Below, piece by piece: positions 35,850 through 43,573 of a DNA stretch of 64,000 bases. The notes below the pieces were generated by a model, which did not search any database, had not been told where the DNA came from, and saw nothing but the letters and a program-made list of their open reading frames with translations. Position numbers and translations under genes: made by a program. The DNA is from Pseudomonas fluorescens (lineage in GTDB: Bacteria > Pseudomonadota > Gammaproteobacteria > Pseudomonadales > Pseudomonadaceae): NCBI RefSeq assembly GCF_040448305.1, contig NZ_CP148752.1, positions 2,728,001-2,792,000 of the forward strand, written 5' to 3'. The stretch's first letter is position 1; the number at the start of each line of letters is the position of its first letter.

Positions 35850-36293
35850 CTATCCGCAGGTGTCGGCGACGGCCTTTTCAGCTCGTTTGAATTCCTGTTT
35901 GACGTCGGTGGGAATGCGTTGCTTTTTCAGTTCCTGACCGAGGAAGGGTTGTTCGCCTCGGGACTGGACCTCAGCGTCCTCGGCCGTTATCTGCGCCTCG
36001 ATGGCAGCGGCGTGCTTGTCGATGACGGCATCGACCTCGGCTTCATTTTTGGCCGTATCGAGCGCTAAAACCAACTGGCCGGCCTCGGCTTTTTCGGCTT
36101 CGGCATAGGCTTCGACCGTCAACCCGGAGGCCAACGCTCGCGTCTGGGTTTCCAGGCGATTGAGATGCTCCCGGGCGGCCTTGCAGACCGCTTCCTGTCG
36201 CTGGCTCTGGATGTGTTCCCAGGTGTTCAACCCATAAATCGCGGTCCCGAGTACCAGAAGGGTTGCAGCGGCCCCCATTAATTTGCCTTTCAC
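35850..36293 (-). CDS. Hypothetical membrane-anchored coiled-coil protein
   Basis: About 147 residues that I do not recognise. One N-terminal hydrophobic segment (AAATLLVLGTAIYGL) is followed by a charged alpha-helical region rich in Glu, Ala and Lys with coiled-coil character (KAAREHLNRLETQTR; AEAEKAEAG). Two cysteines flank this region, one near the anchor and one in the last three residues. The start is uncertain between GTG 36293 and ATG 36278; the frame is open to 36425. Between it and the tRNA, 36294-36599 shows no other gene. Confidence 0.6.
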   Translation of the reverse strand: MKGKLMGAAATLLVLGTAIYGLNTWEHIQSQRQEAVCKAAREHLNRLETQTRALASGLTVEAYAEAEKAEAGQLVLALDTAKNEAEVDAVIDKHAAAIEAQITAEDAEVQSRGEQPFLGQELKKQRIPTDVKQEFKRAEKAVADTCG

Positions 36294-36599
36294 TTTTGGC
36301 GCCCTCAAATGGCAAGGGAAGGGTGTTGCATAAACGATTCCCGATTCAATTCGAGTAAAGAAAAGCGTAGCAGAGCTGTTCGGGCTGAATGTGCGCCGAT
36401 AGCACCCCGAGATTCGGCTCAACACTAAGCGCCTGTTTTAATGAACAATTTTTTTTGTTGGGGCTTCCCAGACGAAGAAAATGTTGGTAAATTTGCGCCC
36501 ACTCTTGCAGCGGCCCTCAGGGAGCCCGTCACGCAAGCAGGCAACAGGTCCTGTTGCCACTCAAGAAAGCGAGTGCCTGGCACTCATCGCAACAGATAC

Positions 36600-36674
36600 A
36601 GGGGCGTCGCCAAGCGGTAAGGCAGCAGGTTTTGATCCTGCCATGCGTTGGTTCGAATCCAGCCGCCCCTGCCA
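36600..36674 (+). tRNA. tRNA-Gln (UUG anticodon)
   Basis: A complete 75-base cloverleaf with encoded CCA. The acceptor stem pairs AGGGGCG (36600-36606) with CGCCCCT (36664-36670). The anticodon arm is GCAGG-TTTTGAT-CCTGC with anticodon TTG, and the T arm is GTTGG-TTCGAAT-CCAGC. A run of T follows directly, acting as terminator. No integrase or direct repeat of the 3' end is apparent nearby. Confidence 0.95.
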
Positions 36675-36773
36675 TTTTTTTATTCCTGCGTAATCAGATA
36701 ACACTCGACCGGCGGTTATTATTCGTCGATTCGCTGGTTTTTTGCCTCCCGTTCCCCAGTCGTGCTGGTGCCA

Positions 36774-37436
36774 CTACCGAAAGCGCTCCGGGATGGCCTC
36801 GGCAAACGGATACCAGGAAAAATACGGCCTGGCCTCGTCGATCACCCGCTTGACCGAGGGCCTTTGGGTCAGCCTGTCGAAATAAGCACCCAAGTGGCGA
36901 TGATCGTCGGGAAAGGCTACGAGAGTGCTGGCGTAGAACAGCGCCGGGGCGGCGGCGCAATCGGCCATGCTGAACGCCGGGCTGGCGACCCAGGTTCTTG
37001 CCGTCAGCTGACGTTCAAGCATGCCGTACGCCGTCATCAGCGCGGCGCGTTCGCGGGTCAGGTCGCCATGGGCGGCATTCAGGCGGTCACTGACGATCTT
37101 CTGCATGGGCACCTGGACATGCAGGTCGAAAAAACGATCCCACAGACGGACTTCCAGCGCGGTTTCCCAATCGTCCGGAATCAGATGCGCCTGGCCGGGA
37201 TGGAGCCGGTCCAGGTACTCAATGATCACACTCGACTCCGGCACATTCTTTTGCCGGGCGTGATCGCGCAGCACCGGAAACTTGCCGATCGGCCACAGCG
37301 CTTGAAGCTCGGCCCGGTCAGCCTCGTTGCCCAGGTCGATGACCCTTTTTTCAAATTCGATTTCCAGTTCATACAGAGCGATCAGTGCTTTGTGGCAGAA
37401 CGACGAGAGCGGATGGAAATACAGAGTCAGTGACAT
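36774..37436 (-). CDS. Glutathione S-transferase
   Basis: A 220-residue GST. The thioredoxin-like N-terminal domain has LYFHPLSSFCHKALIALYE and DHARQKNVPESSVIIEYL, whose ES pair binds the glutamyl part of glutathione; the C-terminal helical domain includes SPAFSMADCAAAPALF. The site serine or cysteine (SSFCHK) is compatible with several GST classes. GAGGAA lies upstream. The physiological substrate is unknown. Confidence 0.88.
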   Translation of the reverse strand: MSLTLYFHPLSSFCHKALIALYELEIEFEKRVIDLGNEADRAELQALWPIGKFPVLRDHARQKNVPESSVIIEYLDRLHPGQAHLIPDDWETALEVRLWDRFFDLHVQVPMQKIVSDRLNAAHGDLTRERAALMTAYGMLERQLTARTWVASPAFSMADCAAAPALFYASTLVAFPDDHRHLGAYFDRLTQRPSVKRVIDEARPYFSWYPFAEAIPERFR

Positions 37437-37593
37437 CCTTCAATTCCTCGGTGAGATGGAAACCTCTTGATTATCCATCGCCATCCGCCAATGCGCGAGG
37501 TGCTCCACCCTGATGTCCGGCGCCTGTTGTTCGGGTTAGAGTACAAGTCTCTGGCCTGAACTTCAGGCATGCCACGTTTAGGGTCATATTGCC

Positions 37594-38526
37594 ATGCACC
37601 AGATCGGACTCATTGTTTATCCCGGTTTCCAGGTTCTGGGCCTGGCCATGTGTGCCGCCTTCGAGTTGGCCAACAGCGCCGGTGACGAGCCGTTGTACCG
37701 CATTGCCTTGCTGTCCGAGCCGGGTGGCCTGGTGCAAACGTCCGCCGGTTTTGCTGTGCAGACCGAAGCGTTCGACCAGCGCGGGTTCGATACGCTGCTG
37801 GTCCTGGGCGACAACCTGATCCGCCCGACCACGCCGGGCATGCTGGAGTTTCTGCGCCGCGCCAGTCTCGGCACCCGGCGTCTGGGCTCGATTTGCACGG
37901 GGGCGATTGCCTTGGCGGAGGCCGGTTTGCTCGACGGTCGGCGGGCGACCACGCATTGGGCGCATGTGCCGGCCTTTCGCAAGGCGTACCCGAACGTGAA
38001 AGTCGAGGAAGACCGGATCTTCATCAACGATGGCCACCTGTGGACGGCGGCGGGCATGAGCGCGTGCGTGGACCTGGCTTTGGCGCTGGTGGAGAAGGAC
38101 CTGGGTGCCGACATTGCACGCAAGGTCGCGCGGCAATTGGTGGTGTACCACCGGCGTTCCGGCGGGCAGTCGCAGTTTTCGGTGATGCTGGAACTGGCAC
38201 CCAAGACCGACCGGATACAGGCCGCGCTGAGTTACGCCAAGCAGAATCTCAAGTCCGCACTGTCGGTCGAGGAACTGGCCAGCGCGGCCAATCTCAGCCC
38301 TCGGCAATTCAGCCGGGTGTTTCATGCCGAAACCGGCCAGTCTCCGGCCAAGGCCATCGAAAACCTGCGGGTCGAGTCGGCCCGGTTGATGATGGAAACC
38401 GGACGGCACTCCATCGATGTGGTGGCGACGGACACTGGTTTTGGGGATCGGGAGCGTATGCGTCGCGCGTTTATTCGCGCGTTCGGGCAGCCGCCACAGG
38501 TGATTCAGCGTGCCAGTCGGGGCTGA
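37594..38526 (+). CDS. GlxA family regulator (DJ-1/PfpI plus AraC domain)
   Basis: A 310-residue two-domain regulator. Residues 1-170 are a DJ-1/PfpI-like amidotransferase fold (GLIVYPGFQVLGLAM; LGSICTGAIALAEAGLLDGRRATTHW with the nucleophile-elbow cysteine). Residues 205-308 form an AraC domain (LSVEELASAANLSPRQFSRVF; VVATDTGFGDRERMRRAF). Relatives control carnitine, choline and nitrile or amide metabolism. It lies 101 bases upstream of a nitrilase on the same strand and probably controls it (inference). Confidence 0.87.
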   Translation: MHQIGLIVYPGFQVLGLAMCAAFELANSAGDEPLYRIALLSEPGGLVQTSAGFAVQTEAFDQRGFDTLLVLGDNLIRPTTPGMLEFLRRASLGTRRLGSICTGAIALAEAGLLDGRRATTHWAHVPAFRKAYPNVKVEEDRIFINDGHLWTAAGMSACVDLALALVEKDLGADIARKVARQLVVYHRRSGGQSQFSVMLELAPKTDRIQAALSYAKQNLKSALSVEELASAANLSPRQFSRVFHAETGQSPAKAIENLRVESARLMMETGRHSIDVVATDTGFGDRERMRRAFIRAFGQPPQVIQRASRG

Positions 38527-38627
38527 GTCGTGATGTCCTGAAAGGTGGTGTATACGACATTCAAGCCTTTTTATTATCTGCGTAATCTTGATCTCGTTGA
38601 AACGTATCCCTCAATGAGATCACCGCC

Positions 38628-39602
38628 ATGTCCCTCGTCAAAGCCGCCGCCGTACAAATCAGCCCTGTTCTTTACAGCCGTGAAGGCACCGTCGACAAAG
38701 TGGTGCAGAAGATTCTCGAACTCGGCGAGCAGGGCGTGCAATTCGCCGTGTTCCCGGAAACCGTCGTGCCGTACTACCCGTACTTTTCCTACGTGCAGTC
38801 GCCGTTCGAAATGGCCGCCGAACACCTCAAGCTGCTGGACCAGGCGGTCACCGTGCCTTCGGCCGCCACCGATGCCATCGGCGCTGCGGCCAGGCAAGCG
38901 GGCATGGTCGTGTCCATCGGCGTCAACGAGCGCGATGGCGGCACGCTGTACAACACGCAGTTGCTGTTCGATGCCGACGGCTCGCTGATCCAGCGTCGCC
39001 GCAAGATTTCCCCGACCTACCACGAGCGCATGATCTGGGGCATGGGCGACGGCTCCGGTCTGCGTGCCGTCGACAGCGCGGTAGGGCGCATCGGGCAACT
39101 GGCCTGCTGGGAGCATTTCAACCCGCTGGCCCGTTATGCCTTGATGGCCGATGGCGAACAGATCCATGCGGCGATGTACCCGGGGTCGTTTGCAGGTCCG
39201 TTGTTCGCCTCGCAAATGGAAGTCAGCATTCGCCAGCATGCCCTGGAGGCCGCGTGCTTTGTGGTGAACTCCACGGCGTGGCTGTACCCAGAGCAACAGG
39301 CGCAAATCATGGCCGACACCGGTTGCGCCATCGGCCCGATTTCCGGCGGTTGCTATACCGCGATCATCAGCCCGGATGGCACGGTCCTGGGTTCGTTGCA
39401 GGAAGGTGAGGGCGAGGTGATCGCTGATCTCGACATGGGCCTGATCGACAAGCGCAAACGCATGATGGATTCCCGCGGCCACTACAGCCGCCCGGAACTG
39501 CTGAGCCTGCTGATCGACCGCACCCCGCAATCCCATGTGCATGAACGCAGCGCGCATCCGAAGTTGGCCGAACAGACCGGGCTGGAGGAAGTGATGGGTT
39601 AG
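38628..39602 (+). CDS. Nitrilase, Nit6803-like
   Basis: A 324-residue carbon-nitrogen hydrolase with the catalytic triad E44 (FPETVVPYY), K126 (RRKISPT) and C160 (LACWEHFNP). The opening KAAAVQISPVLYSREGTVDK closely resembles the Nit6803/Nit1C type, which hydrolyses aliphatic and dinitriles to acids and ammonia. Nit1C clusters linked to cyanide use carry a radical SAM protein, an acetyltransferase and other genes; none of these are present here. It is followed by a strong terminator. Confidence 0.88.
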   Translation: MSLVKAAAVQISPVLYSREGTVDKVVQKILELGEQGVQFAVFPETVVPYYPYFSYVQSPFEMAAEHLKLLDQAVTVPSAATDAIGAAARQAGMVVSIGVNERDGGTLYNTQLLFDADGSLIQRRRKISPTYHERMIWGMGDGSGLRAVDSAVGRIGQLACWEHFNPLARYALMADGEQIHAAMYPGSFAGPLFASQMEVSIRQHALEAACFVVNSTAWLYPEQQAQIMADTGCAIGPISGGCYTAIISPDGTVLGSLQEGEGEVIADLDMGLIDKRKRMMDSRGHYSRPELLSLLIDRTPQSHVHERSAHPKLAEQTGLEEVMG

Positions 39603-39611
39603 TTCCGGGCA

Positions 39612-39650
39612 AAAAAAAACAGGGGACTTCATGGAAGTCCCCTTTTTGTT
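39612..39650. terminator. Bidirectional rho-independent terminator
   Basis: A run of A precedes GGGGACTTC, loop ATG, GAAGTCCCC and a run of T. The nine-pair perfect stem with tails on both sides can end the nitrilase transcript and the converging doxX-like transcript. Confidence 0.92.
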
Positions 39651-39672
39651 TGTCGGTGTTGCAGCTTTCGTT

Positions 39673-40179
39673 TCAGCGACGCCAGATGAAACGCGCCAGC
39701 AGCGCATCGATGCTGAACTTGCCGGCACCCGACAGCAGCAGCGGGGTGAGGGCCACAAGGTAGATCAAGGGTAGCTTGAAGTTGCCGTAACCCTTGTTGC
39801 TGATGGCATAGCCTTGGGCGAGTTCACTGAGGGTGTGCCAGTCGGCGGGCCAGTGGACGGCGGCGGTTGCGACGAGGGTCACCACCATCAGGCTCAGCGC
39901 CGAAAAACGTGTGCCCAGGCCCACCAGCAGAGTCAAGGCGAAGATCAGTTCGGCCCACATCGACAGTTCCCAGTTCAGCGTCGCTGGAAGGCGGTCGAAC
40001 GGAAACGGGAAGCGCGCCTGGATATCGGCGAACCAGTTCTGTCCGTTGAATTTTTCCAGGCCGGACTCGAGGAATTCCCAGGCGAGGAACACCCGCAACG
40101 CCAGGGGGGCAACCCAGTCGCCAGCACGGTCGAGGTTCAGGTGCAGGCCTTTGACGGCCGAAGAAATGGAGGTGCTCAT
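39673..40179 (-). CDS. DoxX family membrane protein
   Basis: A 168-residue protein with four predicted helices of the DoxX/DoxD-like family (LALRVFLAWEFLESGLEKFNG; WAELIFALTLLVGLGTRFSAL; LPLIYLVALTPLLLSGAGKFS). An amphipathic stretch with two tryptophans lies between the first helices. AGAGAG precedes the start. DoxX-like proteins are linked to redox or quinone metabolism in some bacteria, but no specific role can be given here. Confidence 0.83.
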   Translation of the reverse strand: MSTSISSAVKGLHLNLDRAGDWVAPLALRVFLAWEFLESGLEKFNGQNWFADIQARFPFPFDRLPATLNWELSMWAELIFALTLLVGLGTRFSALSLMVVTLVATAAVHWPADWHTLSELAQGYAISNKGYGNFKLPLIYLVALTPLLLSGAGKFSIDALLARFIWRR

Positions 40180-40373
40180 GGACGTTGCTCTCTTTCAGGT
40201 CAGGGCGGCGGGGCAACGGCATGCCCCGTGAGTTGAGCGCTTTGATCGGCGTGGCCAATCGACAGGCGTATTTCATCAATGGGGTGTATCTGCGGTGTGT
40301 CGTTGTGGCGGGGTTTTGAGTGCGGGGTGTGTCTGGGGCGGGGTTGTATACATTGAGATACGTAACCGGTACC

Positions 40374-40482
40374 CCTGTGGGAGCGAACCTGCTCCGGGCG
40401 GCGATCCGACGATGGCGGAGTGTCAGGCTGCAGCTATGTTGGATGTGCGGGCCTCTTCGCGAGCAGGCTCGCTCCCACAGGG
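40374..40482. repeat. REP doublet upstream of the ProA-like gene
   Basis: CCTGTGGGAGCGAACCTGCTC at 40374 and the inverse arm TTCGCGAGCAGGCTCGCTCC ending near 40480 flank a spacer with GGCGATCCGACGATGGCGGA. The interval 40180-40373 is otherwise gene-free, with a GT-rich stretch but nothing I can name. A possible TATACAT -10 element lies just after, near 40490. Confidence 0.8.
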
Positions 40483-40529
40483 AAATTGCTATACATTTTC
40501 CGGCCGCCCACTGCATGGTGAACCGCTTC

Positions 40530-42032
40530 ATGTCCCTCGCGCTCGAACGTCTAGTCGCTGGCACGCCAATCCCTTTCGCCGGTAATCGTGTCACGGTCGT
40601 CAGCCCCGAACTGGCGCAACGCTTCCAGCCCGGTGACCACCTGTTGGTGGAGCAGGTCAGTGGTGAGTTGCTGTTGATCCCCGTGGCGGACCAGCAAGCG
40701 GCCAACGTTGCGATCGAGCGCGCCCAGGCGGCATTCACCGCGCTGTCGGCGGTGTCTGACCAGGCGATCAGCGCCTTCTTCGACCTGTTTGCCCAACGCC
40801 TGGAAACCCCGGAGTGCTGGGCCTTGATCGAAGCCGCCAACCTGGCCGACATCGAACGGGCCAAGGCGCGCGGTCGCTCGACCACCCGGTTGCTGGCCGA
40901 TGAGCGCATGCGTCGCGACATGATCGCCGGCCTGCGCGCGTGGCGTGATGCAGCGGCCAGCCGTGGCAAGGTGATCAGTTGCGTCGAGCACGATGGCTGG
41001 AAAGTCGAGCAAGTAGTCTCGCCGCTGGGCATCGTCGCGTTCGTCTTCGAAGGCCGACCGAATGTGTTTGCCGATGCGGCCGGTGTATTGCGCACCGGCA
41101 ACACCGCCGTGCTGCGGATCGGCAGTGATGCGTTGGGTACGGCCCAGGCGATCGTCACCCATGCACTGAACCCTGCGCTGAGCGACGCCGGCTTGCCGGC
41201 CGGTGCGGTGTCGCTGGTGGAAAGTGTCAACCACGCCGCCGGTTGGGCGATGTTCGCTGACCGGCGCCTGTCATTGGCGGTGGCCCGTGGTTCGGGTCGC
41301 GCCGTCAGCCAGTTGGGCAGCATCGCCCAGCAGGCCGGCACGGCGGTCAGCCTGCACGGCACCGGTGGCGCGTGGCTGATCGCCAACGCCGATGCCGACG
41401 CCAAGCGTTTTGCCGCCGTGGTGCGCAACTCCCTGGACCGCAAAGTCTGCAACACCCTGAACGTCTGCCTGATTCATCGCGACCGCGCCGCTGAACTGGT
41501 GCCGCTGTTCCTCGACGCACTCAAACAGGCCGGCACCGCACGGGGGCAGGGTTGCAAGCTGCACATCGTCGAAGGCAGCGAGCCGCACCTGCCGCAGGAC
41601 TGGCTGGCTGCAACGGTCGAGGTGTACCGCGCCGAAGGCTATCAGAGCGAGGCACAGGCCGAGCCGTTGCCGGAAGATCAATTGGGCCGTGAGTGGGAGT
41701 GGGAAGAAACTCCGGAAGTCAGCCTGAAAATCGTCGACAACCTGGACGGTGCCATTGCCTTGTTCAATCGCTACAGCCCGCAATTCACGGTGTCCTTGAT
41801 CAGTGAAAGTGCCGAGGCCCAGGAGCGTTTCTACAACGCGGTCAACGCGCCTTTTGTCGGCAACGGCATCACCCGTTGGGTCGACGGCCAGTACGCGCTG
41901 AACAAGCCGGAACTGGGGCTTTCGAACTGGGAGAGCGGGCGCCTGTTTGCTCGCAGTGCGATTCTCTCCGGTGATGGCGTGTTCACCATTCGTAGCCGCA
42001 TGACCCAGGTCGAACTGGGCGTCAAGCGCTGA
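40530..42032 (+). CDS. Divergent ProA-like aldehyde dehydrogenase
   Basis: A 500-residue protein related to glutamate-5-semialdehyde dehydrogenase. ProA-type blocks are SPLGIVAFVFEGRPNVFADAAGV, RTGNTAVLRIGS, the catalytic-cysteine block RKVCNTLNVCLI, and a C-terminal segment LGLSNWESGRLFARSAILSGDGVFT. It is some 80 residues longer than typical ProA, mainly by an N-terminal extension and an inserted acidic stretch (PEDQLGREWEWEE). No proB is adjacent. The substrate may not be glutamate semialdehyde. ATGs at 40515 and 40530 are both possible starts; the latter begins the conserved sequence. Confidence 0.75.
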   Translation: MSLALERLVAGTPIPFAGNRVTVVSPELAQRFQPGDHLLVEQVSGELLLIPVADQQAANVAIERAQAAFTALSAVSDQAISAFFDLFAQRLETPECWALIEAANLADIERAKARGRSTTRLLADERMRRDMIAGLRAWRDAAASRGKVISCVEHDGWKVEQVVSPLGIVAFVFEGRPNVFADAAGVLRTGNTAVLRIGSDALGTAQAIVTHALNPALSDAGLPAGAVSLVESVNHAAGWAMFADRRLSLAVARGSGRAVSQLGSIAQQAGTAVSLHGTGGAWLIANADADAKRFAAVVRNSLDRKVCNTLNVCLIHRDRAAELVPLFLDALKQAGTARGQGCKLHIVEGSEPHLPQDWLAATVEVYRAEGYQSEAQAEPLPEDQLGREWEWEETPEVSLKIVDNLDGAIALFNRYSPQFTVSLISESAEAQERFYNAVNAPFVGNGITRWVDGQYALNKPELGLSNWESGRLFARSAILSGDGVFTIRSRMTQVELGVKR

Positions 42033-42033
42033 A

Positions 42034-42118
42034 CCTTGTGGGAGCAGGCTCGCTCCCACATCTGGTTTTCGTTCCGGCATAAAAAAACCTGCTCCTTATC
42101 GGGAGCAGGCCTTGTTTA
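42034..42118 (+). terminator. Single REP hairpin and terminator
   Basis: A short REP palindrome (TGTGGGAGCAGGCTCGCTCCC at 42038) comes directly after the stop; 30 bases on, a run of A, CCTGCTCC, loop, GGGAGCAGG and a T-rich tail (42081-42118) form a conventional terminator, probably shared with the converging 42146 gene. Confidence 0.82.
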
Positions 42119-42145
42119 TCTATAACTCAGTAATGACTCATTCAA

Positions 42146-42475
42146 TTAGTAGAACCGGTCAATCACCCGAACTTCGTTCTGATTCTGCATCGAGGCCCAG
42201 GCCTGTTTCAGGGTTTGCAGAACATTACCGATGAAGTCCTTGTCGGCCGCGGCCTTCTTGCCGACATAGCCCTGGCCGCGACGGTACATCTTCAGTCGGG
42301 CCAGCAGGTTCTGGTTGTTCTGGTCGAACTCTGCTTCATGGGCGTGCGGCGACAGGCAGTCGATATGAACCTGGCCACACTTGCTGATCCAGAGAATATG
42401 GTTGTCGTGGCTGTCTTTCTTTGCAGCGAAGATACGAGCCAGTTCATCGATAGTTGGTTGATTGTTCAGATTCAT
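42146..42475 (-). CDS. Conserved hypothetical protein
   Basis: A 109-residue soluble, mostly helical protein without a family name that I recognise. It starts LNNQPTIDELARIFAAKKDSHDNHILWISKCG and ends NEVRVIDRFY; the middle is basic (RLKMYRRGQGYVGKKAAAD). Of two adjacent ATGs the second is seven bases from AAGGGG. Codon use fits the chromosome. It may be a regulatory or stress protein, but nothing in the context says so. Confidence 0.65.
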   Translation of the reverse strand: MNLNNQPTIDELARIFAAKKDSHDNHILWISKCGQVHIDCLSPHAHEAEFDQNNQNLLARLKMYRRGQGYVGKKAAADKDFIGNVLQTLKQAWASMQNQNEVRVIDRFY

Positions 42476-42698
42476 CATAAAGCCCCTTGACCAATTGGTG
42501 ATCTTTCAAAGTTGGTTCGCTAATACAGGTAGCCCATCGGTTAGTTGATCCCTGGCACCGAAACCAGGACGTCAGCGTTCGACCGCCTTATCGGGCGGGG
42601 TCCTGCGTCTGTTGCATGTAGTCGTGTTGAATAACTGCTACGCAATAGCGTCACAACGAAGAGAAGCGGCGAAAACCTTAAGGCCACTGCCGACGTTT

Positions 42699-43019
42699 TC
42701 AGGGTCGGCCACAAGCATCATGAGGATTGCTCGCCAAGTCTTCTCGCCCTTGTACTGGACGTTCAGGCCAGGTCAGCTTCTTCAATCTGCCTTGTGGGCA
42801 GCGTGTATCCGGGAAAAACAGCTCGGCGGTCAGACGAGCTTGCTCAAACGTGTTGCCTGTACTCCCGATCGGGGAGACGTCTGCATCATGCAAGGGCAAA
42901 TCGGAGGCGTCAACGGTTTTGTAGTGAATATTTTCAGTCACTACATATTGTCGGACAAAGCTGTTGGGAATTAGCGTGGGGGGCGAGGTCGTGTCGGTCA
43001 GGACGACAAAGGCGGACAC
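42699..43019 (-). CDS. Doubtful hypothetical ORF
   Basis: A 106-codon frame on the same strand as, and overlapping by 22 bases, the acetyltransferase end. It has no recognisable family, no clear ribosome site and less typical codon use. The interval 42476-42997 otherwise shows only a hairpin near 42579-42603 (GACCGCC/GGCGGGGTC). It could be a real small gene, a decayed remnant, or chance. Confidence 0.25.
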   Translation of the reverse strand: MSAFVVLTDTTSPPTLIPNSFVRQYVVTENIHYKTVDASDLPLHDADVSPIGSTGNTFEQARLTAELFFPDTRCPQGRLKKLTWPERPVQGREDLASNPHDACGRP

Positions 43020-43501
43020 TCAAAGCGGTAAAAAGTGCAGGGATAACGGTCAACCACCTGCTGATGCAAGGTGAGCCCGCCAACGTTGAGCCCCGGCATC
43101 ACGGCGGCCCAGAACAGGCGCGCCGGCCGGTTCGCCTCGATGTGGAAAATCTGCCATTGACCGGGGAATTGACTCAAGAGGGTGGAAATGACAAATCGCG
43201 CGACACCCTGGCCACGGAAGCGTCGGCTGACAAACAGATAGCCGATGTTGTAGTCGGCACCGGGTAGATGGACCTGGTTATCCACGGTGACGAAGCCGGC
43301 CAGTTCACCGTCGACCTTGATCAGGAATGGCCGGGTGGCCGGGTTTCGCCAGTAGTCGGGCATGGGCAGGATGTTGAACAAACCGTATTCGCCCAGTTTC
43401 AGCGGCAACCATTCGCTGAAGTCGTAGGTGTAGAACTGCATCAGGTTCTCGATGGTTTCCAGTTCATCGCGTTCGGCGGCGTGCAGTTCTATCGAAGGCA
43501 T
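42998..43501 (-). CDS. GNAT family N-acetyltransferase
   Basis: A 167-residue GNAT fold protein. The N-terminal strand-helix (AAERDELETIENLMQFYTYD), the strand GFVTVDNQVH, and the acetyl-CoA loop RRFRGQGVARFVISTLL (a variant of Q/RxxGxG/A) are visible. GGAG lies nine bases before the start. Related proteins act on small molecules or peptides; the substrate here is unknown. It lies downstream of topB on the minus strand, 72 bases away. Confidence 0.85.
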   Translation of the reverse strand: MPSIELHAAERDELETIENLMQFYTYDFSEWLPLKLGEYGLFNILPMPDYWRNPATRPFLIKVDGELAGFVTVDNQVHLPGADYNIGYLFVSRRFRGQGVARFVISTLLSQFPGQWQIFHIEANRPARLFWAAVMPGLNVGGLTLHQQVVDRYPCTFYRFECPPLSS

Positions 43502-43573
43502 GCGGGTTGGCTCCAGTTACGCCGGGACAGGGACACCGTTCATTATGGTTGCCCACAGGGTTCGGTGCCGGGT

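Noticed and set aside
36600..36674. A genomic island attached at tRNA-Gln
   Set aside because: No integrase, no direct repeat of the tRNA 3' end and normal chromosomal genes follow on both sides.
39824..41455. A 543-codon minus-strand gene
   Set aside because: It runs antisense across the DoxX and ProA-like genes, has no family match and arises from GC-biased third positions of the real genes.
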